DNA of 64,000 nucleotides from Sphingobacterium micropteri (GTDB taxonomy: Bacteria; Bacteroidota; Bacteroidia; Sphingobacteriales; Sphingobacteriaceae), in assembly GCF_014692515.1 (NCBI RefSeq), contig NZ_JACOIK010000006.1:124001-188000 (forward strand). The letters run 5' to 3'. Both the position numbers and the translations under genes were made by a program. How positions within the stretch are numbered: the stretch's first letter is position 1; the number at the start of each line of letters is the position of its first letter. Shown one piece after another: positions 8,149-17,053 of this stretch. Under the pieces are notes generated by a model, which had not been told where the DNA came from, ran no database searches, and saw only the letters and a list, made by a program, of their open reading frames with translations.

Positions 8149-9693
8149 ATGAAGAATATGAAAAAGATATTGCTATTATTAGCTGTAAGCCTAATAGGTA
8201 TTTCTGGTTGTGAGAAAGGACTGGAGGCACAACTTCCAGGCTCTTTAAACCCAGATTCATTCCCAAAAACAGAAGCAGACTTCAAGTCCATGGTTACGGG
8301 CGTCTATAAGCTTTTTGGATCCAAATGGAGTTATTCCGATGGAGGAATCGTGGGAGATCTTTTTTTTGGTGTGGAGTTTTCAAATATTTTCGTAAACGAT
8401 TACCCAGGCGATGCTATGGCTTACTTTCCGGAGTGGGGTGGCTTTTTTGATTCCTTCAGTAAAGCGGACTTCAATTTTTTAAGAAATGTCGACGGAAGAC
8501 GCAATCACTTAGAAAAGATCAGGTTTATAACGAAGATCACACAGCTGATCGCTGATATTCAACGTTCCGACGTCGTCAGTGAGGCGTCGAAAGCAGCCTT
8601 CGAAGCGGAAGCGCGGACAGCACGAGGCATCATCATGTATTATCTCCTGAGCATGTATGGCCCAGTTCCGTACATCGACGATCCCGAACTTATTGGCAAT
8701 AGCGAGGCAGAAGCGAATATGTCTCGGCCGGAACGGGCTACCTATGTCGCACGCGTAGCGGACGATCTGCGTTTTGCCGCTGACAATTTAGTACAACCGA
8801 GTGAAGCAGATTACGGACGCTTTAATAAGGGCTGTGCATTAACCTTTTTGATGCGGTTATATCTCCATGAAAAGGATTGGGGAAATGCAGAGCTCATTGG
8901 CAGGGAGTTGCTCACCATGGGGTATGGACTTGTCGATGACTATGCAAGTCTTTTCCGTGTGGCTACCGAAAAAAATAGGGAGACGATCTGGGCCGTGTCC
9001 TGTGATCCAGCGGCAAATGGTAACAATAACCTTGGAAACTTCAACGCTTGGCCACTTTATACCTATCCTTCGGATTACCCGGGGCTGATCTCGGCTCCAG
9101 GTGAGCCTCGCAAAGGGGGTTGGGCCAATCCGGGCGCATTTACGGCAACTTGGTCGTTCTATGATTCTTTTGACCCTGATGATGAACGGAGGTCGCTGTT
9201 GATCACCTCTTATCAGCCGGTAAATTCTGCGGGTGTGCCCACCGGGTCCCAAAAGAATCGGGAGAGTGGAATGCGGGGTCCCGTGATCAGCAAATATCCT
9301 GATGATGATCCTACACCTTTTTCTGGAAATGACATACCCGTATGTCGCTATGCAGATGTGTTATTGATGCTGGCTGAAGCCATCAACGAACAACAGGGTC
9401 CGGTAGCGGAAGCGCAAGGCTACGTTAACGAAGTTAGAAAGAGGGCTAACTTACTTGATCTGGAAGGGAATGATATTGCTTCCAAAGAGACGTTTCGCGA
9501 TGCGATCCTTCGCGAAAGGGGATGGGAATTGTTTTTGGAGGGACAACGTCGTATAGATTTAGTCCGAATGGGTAAATTTACGGAGATGCTCGCTAACGCG
9601 GGTAAAACGCCACAGCCTGGAACAGGGTTGTTCCCCGTACCGCAGTATATGTTGGATAGAGGAATGGAACAAACGGAAGGATACACAAACTAA
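8149..9693 (+). CDS. SusD/RagB-family surface lipoprotein
   Basis: Glycan-binding lid of the preceding SusC, 7 bases downstream. The lipoprotein signal is MKKILLLLAVSLIGISGC (start may be ATG 8149 or 8158). The SusD N-terminal TPR-like helices include FEAEARTARGIIMYYLLSMYG with the usual conserved PYIDDP. The C-terminus has VCRYADVLLMLAEAINE, VNEVRKRANL and RERGWELFLEGQRRIDLVRMG, all family signatures. At 514 residues it is complete and of typical length. Surface location follows from the family rather than from a visible export signal. Confidence 0.95.
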   Translation: MKNMKKILLLLAVSLIGISGCEKGLEAQLPGSLNPDSFPKTEADFKSMVTGVYKLFGSKWSYSDGGIVGDLFFGVEFSNIFVNDYPGDAMAYFPEWGGFFDSFSKADFNFLRNVDGRRNHLEKIRFITKITQLIADIQRSDVVSEASKAAFEAEARTARGIIMYYLLSMYGPVPYIDDPELIGNSEAEANMSRPERATYVARVADDLRFAADNLVQPSEADYGRFNKGCALTFLMRLYLHEKDWGNAELIGRELLTMGYGLVDDYASLFRVATEKNRETIWAVSCDPAANGNNNLGNFNAWPLYTYPSDYPGLISAPGEPRKGGWANPGAFTATWSFYDSFDPDDERRSLLITSYQPVNSAGVPTGSQKNRESGMRGPVISKYPDDDPTPFSGNDIPVCRYADVLLMLAEAINEQQGPVAEAQGYVNEVRKRANLLDLEGNDIASKETFRDAILRERGWELFLEGQRRIDLVRMGKFTEMLANAGKTPQPGTGLFPVPQYMLDRGMEQTEGYTN

Positions 9694-9707
9694 AATAGAG
9701 TTATTTC

Positions 9708-12326
9708 ATGATGATATTAAGAAAAAGTATTATAGGTGCACTTACCTGCTTCAGTGTACTCACCACTGCTGGACAAGAGTCAACGCCTCAAGCATACCTC
9801 GATGATCGTGGTGTAATACGCTGGTCTGACTCTAAAGAGGAAATAGCGCTGTATGGTGCGAACTATTGCTTACCTTCTGCATGTGATTACCGGGCTGCCG
9901 GTTATCTCACCGATGATCGAAAGAAAGTTATTGACCAAGATATGGCGCATTTTGCCCGTATGAACTTTGATGCACTGCGTGTCTGTATCTGGGGCGACTA
10001 TGAAAATACGGACAAAGAAGGCAACCTGATCGAGAATGACCATTTAGATCTCGTCGACTACCTCGTTGCCAAAGCGAAGGAACGTGGCATACACATGCTT
10101 CTCAGTCCGATCGTAACCTATAGCTCGCTTTTTCCCGATGCGATGGGTGATACGCTGCGGATCCAGGGAAGCCTCTCCCATACCTATAAAAAAGGGGAAC
10201 TGGGCACCAACCCTGCGGCTATTGAAGCGCAGTGCAATTATATCAGCCAATTATTGAACCACGTCAATCCATATACCAAGATGGCGTTGAAGGATGATCC
10301 ATCTATCCTGTTTATTGAAATGATCAATGAGCCTACACACCACAGCGCTGATGTGAAAGGGTCTGTACGGTATATCAATGCGCTTATTGATGCGGTTCGA
10401 CGGACAGGGTGTGATAAGCTGGTCTTTCACAATGTAAGTCAGGATTTCGACATCGACCAAGCTATGGGGAAAAGTGATATCCAAGGGGCGTCTTTTGCTT
10501 GGTATCCGTCAGGGCTGAACTCTGGAGGCTATTTGCCAGGTAACTATCTACCGTCGGTAGATAAATTTTCCGAACGCATGATGAGCCCTCATTTGCAAAA
10601 GTTAGGTCGGATTGTTTACGAGTTTGACAGTCCTGATTTGGTCAACGGATACATGTATCCCGCCATGGCTCGATCATTTAGGACCGTAGGAGCGCAGTTT
10701 GCGACTATGTTTTCATATGACATGTTGGTGACGGCTCCTTACAATTTGGGCTGGCAGACACATTACCTTAACATGGTCTATACACCCGGTAAAGCTGTCA
10801 GTGCGATGATTGCTGCGGAAGTTATGCGTACCGTACCCATGTATAAGGATTACGGTAAATATCCTGCCAATACCGTTTTTGAAGATTTTCGTCTGCATTA
10901 TGAAGATGATCTAGGGGAACTCAATAGCGATGAGAAGTTCTACTACACTAACCACACCGATAGTAAGCCTGTGGCGTTGGATAAGCTTCAAAAGATAGCA
11001 GGGGTAGGTTCTTCGCCTGTCGTACAGTATGAGGGAAGAGGGATCTATTTTCTGGATAAAATTGATTCGAAGACTTGGCGTTTGGAGGTTTATCCGGATG
11101 CTCTGCCCATCCGTGATCCGTTTGAAATGCCAAGTCCGGATAAGGTTGTTACAAGGAGTATCAGCAGAACGTGGCCTATGCAGGTCCGTATACCGGGTTT
11201 GGGAGATAACTTTCATGTCGTATCTTTGAACGACGGGAACAGTTTTGCTGCTTCTGCGGTCGACGGGACTTTTGGAATTCATCCGGGAGTCTATATGCTG
11301 ACGGCAGATAAAACATTTGATATTGCTAATCTACCCCGAAAGGTGGGTCAGCTGAAGATGGACGAATTTGTATCGCTTCCGGATCAAGAACTGCCGCTGC
11401 AGGTCGTTGCTGGTTCACAGACGCACTTTAACGAAGGAAAACCTCTCCATTTCACGGCCGAAGTCTATCATCGGGACTTACCCGATTCGGTACAGCTCTT
11501 TGTAAAGGTAGCCAATAGCCGGCGCTTTATTCCATTTACCATGCATCGCACGTCAGGATATACATATGAGGTGTCCGTCCCCTGGAGAGAAAGATTTTTT
11601 AATGCAGGCCCAATCTCTTGGTGTATTGTAGTAGATCATGATGGACGAGCAGTCAACTATCCCTCCCAAACGACCATAACGCCGCTTGATTGGAATTTTT
11701 CTGGATGCGAGACCTGGGATGGCCAGATTGTTCCGGCAAGGGGGGCCATCAAGTTAGTTGACGTTGCGAGCGACTTCACACGAATCTCCGCTTCGCGCAT
11801 GGATGGAGGTGTGCGCGCCAACTATTTTTCGCTGGTAACATCTGATCGAGATGGAGAGCCTGCAATACGTGTCGGAATTCCGTACGATCACGATTTAGAA
11901 GATTATACGATATCGCTGCCGGTAGAAGATGTTATAAATCCCTTGGGGAGCAAAATTCTGGAGGCAAGACATCTTGTTATTTCGGCAAAAGGGTTAAAAA
12001 ATAAACAAGAAGCATTTGTGACGCTCGTTGAAAAAGACGGTACAAGTTGGTCCAGTCTAGTGCCGGTTACGGCGGATTGGCAGGATATACGTATTCCCGT
12101 TGATCAATTTAGCTTAAACAGGGGGGTCATGTTACCGGTAGGATATCCCGGTCGCTGGAACTACTGGCTTACCCCAGCCTCCGATAGAGGACATGCAACA
12201 GATAAGGTACGGTTGGATAACTTGCAGAGCATACAGGTATCGATGCGCCCCGCGACAAGCGGCGTGTCCGAACAAGAAAAATCTTCCAGTGTGGATATCA
12301 GTCAAATCTATTTTACCTTTAATTAA
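9708..12326 (+). CDS. Secreted clan GH-A (GH5-like) glycoside hydrolase, multidomain
   Basis: An N-terminal signal peptide (ends near TTAGQ) and then a TIM-barrel: LYGANYCLPSAC, HFARMNFDALRVCIWGDYE, GIHMLLSPIVTY. The acid/base is likely Glu208 in IEMINEPTHH, the clan A NEP motif after strand 4. A nucleophile candidate is Glu305 in RIVYEFDSPD after strand 7. The C-terminal 400 residues look like beta-sandwich modules. At 872 residues it is much longer than a bare GH5. I cannot name the GH family with certainty; GH5, GH2-like barrel or another clan A family are possible. The stop overlaps the next ATG (TAATG). Confidence 0.72.
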   Translation: MMILRKSIIGALTCFSVLTTAGQESTPQAYLDDRGVIRWSDSKEEIALYGANYCLPSACDYRAAGYLTDDRKKVIDQDMAHFARMNFDALRVCIWGDYENTDKEGNLIENDHLDLVDYLVAKAKERGIHMLLSPIVTYSSLFPDAMGDTLRIQGSLSHTYKKGELGTNPAAIEAQCNYISQLLNHVNPYTKMALKDDPSILFIEMINEPTHHSADVKGSVRYINALIDAVRRTGCDKLVFHNVSQDFDIDQAMGKSDIQGASFAWYPSGLNSGGYLPGNYLPSVDKFSERMMSPHLQKLGRIVYEFDSPDLVNGYMYPAMARSFRTVGAQFATMFSYDMLVTAPYNLGWQTHYLNMVYTPGKAVSAMIAAEVMRTVPMYKDYGKYPANTVFEDFRLHYEDDLGELNSDEKFYYTNHTDSKPVALDKLQKIAGVGSSPVVQYEGRGIYFLDKIDSKTWRLEVYPDALPIRDPFEMPSPDKVVTRSISRTWPMQVRIPGLGDNFHVVSLNDGNSFAASAVDGTFGIHPGVYMLTADKTFDIANLPRKVGQLKMDEFVSLPDQELPLQVVAGSQTHFNEGKPLHFTAEVYHRDLPDSVQLFVKVANSRRFIPFTMHRTSGYTYEVSVPWRERFFNAGPISWCIVVDHDGRAVNYPSQTTITPLDWNFSGCETWDGQIVPARGAIKLVDVASDFTRISASRMDGGVRANYFSLVTSDRDGEPAIRVGIPYDHDLEDYTISLPVEDVINPLGSKILEARHLVISAKGLKNKQEAFVTLVEKDGTSWSSLVPVTADWQDIRIPVDQFSLNRGVMLPVGYPGRWNYWLTPASDRGHATDKVRLDNLQSIQVSMRPATSGVSEQEKSSSVDISQIYFTFN

Positions 12327-13669
12327 TGAACAAGCAAGAGAAAGTTAATCATAGCTACATCATTGGAATCTCGCTGATATCCGCGCTAGGAGGCTACCTT
12401 TTCGGTTTCGACTTTGCCGTCATATCAGGAGCTTTACCCTTTTTACGGATGAGCTTTCAGCTCGATGCCTGGTGGGAAGGCTTCTTGACAGGATCACTGG
12501 CCTTGGGTTGTATCATCGGATGTTTATTTGCCGGCAATATAGCGGAGCGGTTTGGACGCAGGCCAGGTCTTATGCTTGCTGCGCTGATTTTTGCCTTCTC
12601 TTCCTTGGGTATGGCTTTTTCTTGGGGGCTATCATCGTTCGTTACGATGCGTTTTTTATCGGGGATAGGCGTAGGCATGGCCTCGATATTGAGTCCCATG
12701 TACATTGCGGAGATTTCGCCGGCTAAGATACGGGGGCGGAATGTCGCGATTAATCAACTCACTATCGTTATAGGAATCCTGATAACCAACCTCGTAAATT
12801 ATTTTATTTCGGACGATGATCCAGAGGTTTGGCGGTGGATGTTTGGTTTGGGAGCCATTCCGGCGACCTTTTTTTTCCTCGGCGTAATCTGGTTGCCCGA
12901 GAGCCCGAGATGGTATGCACTCGTCGGTAAGCACCAGAAAGCTAAAGAGGTTTTAGCCCGTTTGGGATCGCCGCTATATGTTGAAAAAACCCTTAGCGAA
13001 ATTAATGCTTCCGTAACCGGGACCATTAAATCTTCCTATCGTGATGTTTTCGGAAAGGCAGTGCGACCGGCCATTTTGGTGGGGATCACGCTCGCCGTAT
13101 TTCAGCAGATTTGCGGCATCAATGTCGTCTTTAACTATACGTCTACTATTTTTGAAGCTGCGGGAGCAAGTTTGGACCGGCAGTTATTGGAAACAGTATC
13201 CATTGGTGTTGTGAATCTTATTTTCACCTTTTTAGCCATGTGGCAAGTAGATAGATTGGGAAGACGGCCGCTCATGCTATTCGGGGCGATCGGGTTGGCG
13301 TTATCCTATGTCGGCTTGGCGCTGCTCCTGCAAACCGGAGCTTATACAGCATTGATTTCAATTGTTGTCCTGTTGGCCATCGCCATTTATGCGACTTCGC
13401 TTGCTCCGGTCACGTGGGTGATTATTTCAGAGATTTTTCCAAACCGGATCCGGAGTAAGGCGTCATCGATAGCTATCATATCGCTCTGGGCCGCATATTT
13501 TATCTTAGTCTTTACATTTCCCGTGCTGGTAGAAAAATTAGGAGCCTATGGCCCTTTTTACCTGTACGCCGGTATCTGTCTTTTAGGGTTCTTGTTTATC
13601 AAATTAAGGGTTAAGGAAACAAAGGGGCAGACACTCGAACAATTGGAGGAAACATTTACATCGCATTAA
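12326..13669 (+). CDS. MFS sugar:H+ symporter (sugar porter family)
   Basis: Twelve-helix inner-membrane permease related to XylE/GalP. Signatures: GGYLFGFDFAVISGALPFL in helix 1, AERFGRRPG after helix 2, LPESPRWYAL before the central loop, FQQICGINVVFNYTS in helix 7, DRLGRRPLML, and the C-terminal KETKGQTLEQLEE. It imports the mono- or disaccharide released in the periplasm by the neighbouring hydrolases. Translational coupling to the upstream GH gene is shown by the shared A of TAATG. At 447 residues it is complete. Confidence 0.92.
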   Translation: MNKQEKVNHSYIIGISLISALGGYLFGFDFAVISGALPFLRMSFQLDAWWEGFLTGSLALGCIIGCLFAGNIAERFGRRPGLMLAALIFAFSSLGMAFSWGLSSFVTMRFLSGIGVGMASILSPMYIAEISPAKIRGRNVAINQLTIVIGILITNLVNYFISDDDPEVWRWMFGLGAIPATFFFLGVIWLPESPRWYALVGKHQKAKEVLARLGSPLYVEKTLSEINASVTGTIKSSYRDVFGKAVRPAILVGITLAVFQQICGINVVFNYTSTIFEAAGASLDRQLLETVSIGVVNLIFTFLAMWQVDRLGRRPLMLFGAIGLALSYVGLALLLQTGAYTALISIVVLLAIAIYATSLAPVTWVIISEIFPNRIRSKASSIAIISLWAAYFILVFTFPVLVEKLGAYGPFYLYAGICLLGFLFIKLRVKETKGQTLEQLEETFTSH

Positions 13670-13692
13670 CTAAAACAATATAACTGATACAC

Positions 13693-16600
13693 ATGGACGT
13701 GAAGATTTGGCAGGAATCGGTAACTATCGGCACTTACGAAGTAGGGAAACCCGATACGAATCCGATGTTTTTTGAAAGCAGGGTATATCAAGGGAGTAGC
13801 GGAACGGTATATCCATATCCCATAATTGAATCCATCAGTGATAAAAAAATAGATAAAGTCTATCACGGTCTCTTCCTGGAAAACCAGTACATCAAGATCA
13901 TGGTCTTGCCGGAGCTCGGAGGGCGGATTCAGATGGCATATGATAAAATTGCCCATCGTCATTTTATTTATTATAACCAGGTTATCAAACCTGCTTTGGT
14001 GGGACTCTGTGGCCCCTGGATTTCTGGTGGCATCGAATTCAATTGGCCGCAACACCATCGCCCCAGTACATTTGATCCTGTTGATTTTGCGCTCGAGGAG
14101 AACGTCGACGGGAGTAAGACCATTTGGGTGAGTGAAGTGGAAAAGATGTTCCATACCAAGGGGATGGCCGGCTTTACGCTTCATCCCGATAAGGCCTTTC
14201 TAGAGATTAATGTAAAGCTGCATAATCGGACGCCGCTGCCACAGACATTTTTATGGTGGGCAAATCCGGCCGTTCGGGTAAATGAGCACTATCAATCTGT
14301 ATTTCCACCGGATGTCAGTGCGGTATTTGATCATGGGAAAAGAGATGTTTCCTCTTTCCCCATGGCTACAGGAACGTATTATAAAGTGGATTACGCACCA
14401 GGTACGGATATATCAAAATACAAAAATATCCCGGTACCTACTTCTTATATGGCTGTCAATTCGCGGTATGATTTTGTAGGGGGGTACGAGCATGACAGTA
14501 AGGCAGGTGTCCTACATGTAGCTAACCATCATGTTTCGCCGGGAAAAAAACAATGGACCTGGGGCAATGGTGATTTTGGTTTAGCCTGGGACCGAAATTT
14601 AACGGATAACGACGGGCCTTATATCGAACTAATGACAGGCGTATTTACCGACAATCAACCCGATTTTTCTTGGCTGATGCCTTATGAAGAGAAAGCGTTC
14701 ACGCAATACTTTTTACCGTATCGAGCGATTGGTATGGTGAAGAATGCATCCAAAGATTTTCTTCTAGGATTAGAACATATTGACGATCGTATCATCGTAC
14801 GTGTTTTCGCTACTTCGGTTTTTACCAATGTCCGAGTAACGTTACAATATGGCGATCTAACCATATTAGATCGAGCGGTTGAATTGTCGCCTACTACAAT
14901 TTTCCAGGAAGAGCTTCGGGTTGATTACGCTGTAGAGGAAGACAAGTTCAAATTGGTGCTACATTCGAAGGAAGGTGCGGAATTGCTCCGGTATGAGCCT
15001 AGCCTAAATGATAAGTATGCGCTCCCCCCGCCGGCCGAACCAGCGCCCCGTCCGGAAGCAATCGGAAGTATAGAACAATTATTTTTGGTGGGACAGCACC
15101 TGGAACAATACCGACATGCGATTTATAATCCCGTATCGTATTATGAAGAAGCGCTACGTAGAGATCCTACTGATGTCAGAAGCAACAATGCGATGGGCAA
15201 GTGGTATCTGCGCAAGGGGCGTTTTGTGCTATCTATACCCTATTTTAAGCAAGCTATTGCTACCTTAACCAGCCGTAACCCCAACCCTTATGACAGCGAA
15301 CCTTATTACAATTTTGGCCTGGCTATGGTGTTCGGCGGCAATCTCGATGCTGCTTATGATGCTTTTTATAAAGCAACCTGGAGCAGTGCATGGCAGGATA
15401 GTGCTTTTTTTGCTTTGGCACAGATCGATGCCATCCGGGGTGACTTCGACAAAGTCCTGGAGCACATCGATTGGTCGCTGGATCGAAATGCAAGAAATGG
15501 TAAGGCATACGTGCTGAAAGCTTTTGTATTGCGTCAGCTAGGATTGTCGGAGGCTGCCATCGATGTTTCCAATGTTGCCTTGAAACGGGATCCGTTTAAT
15601 CTGGGCACACTTTTCGAAGCCTTCCTTTCTCATCAGGCCCAAAAACGATTGGCAGAATCGGAGGATTTATTACAGCAGTTTTTGGCTATTTCCCGGCAAC
15701 AGCCGCATACGCTTATCGAGTATGCGATCGATTTTGCCGCTTTCGGCGCATATCGCGAATCTATTGAAATCTTGAGCTTTGCGGCTCAGGATGACGCAAA
15801 AGATCCCCTTATTTATTACTATACAGCCTATTATTGGCTCAAACTTGGAGATCGAAATCAAGCGGATGCCTGGCTTACCAAAGCGACGTCTGTCGATGCA
15901 GTGTACTGCTTCCCGAATCGACTGGAAGATATTCTTGTATTGGAAACCGTGTTGGAGCTAAATCCCGAAGATGCTGGTGCCGCCTATTATCTCGGTAATC
16001 TTTGGTACGACAAGCGGCAGTATGAATTAGCAATCTCCTGTTGGGAAAAGACCGTGTCACGCGAACCAAATTTCCCAAAGGCTTATCGGAATCTTGCCAT
16101 TGCCGCGTACAATAAGCAGGATGATATCGAGAAGGCGGTCCGTTACTTCGAACGTGCATTTGTTCTCGATAATACGGATGCACGGATATTAATGGAGTTA
16201 GATCAGCTCTACAAACGATTAAACTATCCGCTGAGGGATCGACTTGCCACGCTCGAAAAATGGCAACAGGTTGCCGAACAACGCGACGACCTGTATCTTG
16301 AAATCAGTGCGATATACAACTTGCAGGGACATTTTCAGAAAGCTTACGACCGGATTATGAACCGCAAATTTCATCCTTGGGAAGGTGGTGAAGGCAAGGT
16401 TTCTACTCAATATAGCTATAGCTTGGTGGAATTGGCTAAAGAAGACCTGCGGAATTCAAGGTTTTCGGAGGCGATCGATAAATTGAATCAGGCGCAATCG
16501 TACCCTTATAACTTGGGAGAAGGTAAACTGCCCGGTGCCCAGGAAAACGATATTTTCTATTGGATGGGATGCGCTTATGAACGGCTGGGCGAGTTGGACG

Positions 16601-17037
16601 AGGCAAGGTCTTTTTGGACGAAAGCCACAGTCGGATTATCAGAGCCGGCAGCTAACATCTTCTATAACGATCAACAACCCGATAAAATATTCTATCAGGG
16701 GCTAGCTTGGAAAAAACTGGGGGATAAAGCTGCGGCTGAAATAATTTTTCGCAAACTTTATGACTACGGAATGGCGCATTTGCATGATGATATAACGATA
16801 GATTATTTTGCAGTTTCGCTCCCAGATCTCTTAATTTTCAAGGCAGACCTCCAGGAGCGGAACCGCCTACATTGTCTTTACATTTCGGCCTTGGGGCTGT
16901 TTGGGATAGGGGATTATAAGGGGGCGCTTCAATATCTTGATACCGTTGTGCGCGCCGATAATATGCATTTTGGAGCACACTGTCACCTTAAATTGTTGCA
17001 TACGCCTGCGTTGAACATATTGTCGGAAATGACGTGA
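13693..17037 (+). CDS. DUF5107-domain protein with C-terminal TPR array, cytosolic
   Basis: No signal peptide or membrane helix, so it acts in the cytosol, unlike the other hydrolases of this PUL. The N-terminal 350 residues match the DUF5107 pattern: ENQYIKIMVLPELGGRIQMA, WISGGIEFNWPQHHRPS and LWWANPAVRVNEHYQS, a beta-sandwich that resembles aldose-1-epimerase-like folds. Residues about 450-1100 hold many TPR-like helix pairs, for example YNFGLAMVFGGNLDAAYDAF and AYYLGNLWYDKRQYELAISC. At 1114 residues it is complete. DUF5107 proteins recur in sugar-utilisation loci; an action on the imported oligosaccharide is likely, but the reaction is unknown to me. Confidence 0.8.
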   Translation: MDVKIWQESVTIGTYEVGKPDTNPMFFESRVYQGSSGTVYPYPIIESISDKKIDKVYHGLFLENQYIKIMVLPELGGRIQMAYDKIAHRHFIYYNQVIKPALVGLCGPWISGGIEFNWPQHHRPSTFDPVDFALEENVDGSKTIWVSEVEKMFHTKGMAGFTLHPDKAFLEINVKLHNRTPLPQTFLWWANPAVRVNEHYQSVFPPDVSAVFDHGKRDVSSFPMATGTYYKVDYAPGTDISKYKNIPVPTSYMAVNSRYDFVGGYEHDSKAGVLHVANHHVSPGKKQWTWGNGDFGLAWDRNLTDNDGPYIELMTGVFTDNQPDFSWLMPYEEKAFTQYFLPYRAIGMVKNASKDFLLGLEHIDDRIIVRVFATSVFTNVRVTLQYGDLTILDRAVELSPTTIFQEELRVDYAVEEDKFKLVLHSKEGAELLRYEPSLNDKYALPPPAEPAPRPEAIGSIEQLFLVGQHLEQYRHAIYNPVSYYEEALRRDPTDVRSNNAMGKWYLRKGRFVLSIPYFKQAIATLTSRNPNPYDSEPYYNFGLAMVFGGNLDAAYDAFYKATWSSAWQDSAFFALAQIDAIRGDFDKVLEHIDWSLDRNARNGKAYVLKAFVLRQLGLSEAAIDVSNVALKRDPFNLGTLFEAFLSHQAQKRLAESEDLLQQFLAISRQQPHTLIEYAIDFAAFGAYRESIEILSFAAQDDAKDPLIYYYTAYYWLKLGDRNQADAWLTKATSVDAVYCFPNRLEDILVLETVLELNPEDAGAAYYLGNLWYDKRQYELAISCWEKTVSREPNFPKAYRNLAIAAYNKQDDIEKAVRYFERAFVLDNTDARILMELDQLYKRLNYPLRDRLATLEKWQQVAEQRDDLYLEISAIYNLQGHFQKAYDRIMNRKFHPWEGGEGKVSTQYSYSLVELAKEDLRNSRFSEAIDKLNQAQSYPYNLGEGKLPGAQENDIFYWMGCAYERLGELDEARSFWTKATVGLSEPAANIFYNDQQPDKIFYQGLAWKKLGDKAAAEIIFRKLYDYGMAHLHDDITIDYFAVSLPDLLIFKADLQERNRLHCLYISALGLFGIGDYKGALQYLDTVVRADNMHFGAHCHLKLLHTPALNILSEMT

Positions 17038-17053
17038 TTCTAAAATAAGTTTT

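Noticed and set aside
13666..14184. 172-codon minus-strand frame opposite the DUF5107 gene
   Set aside because: Lies fully inside a well-supported coding gene on the other strand and has no recognisable domain.
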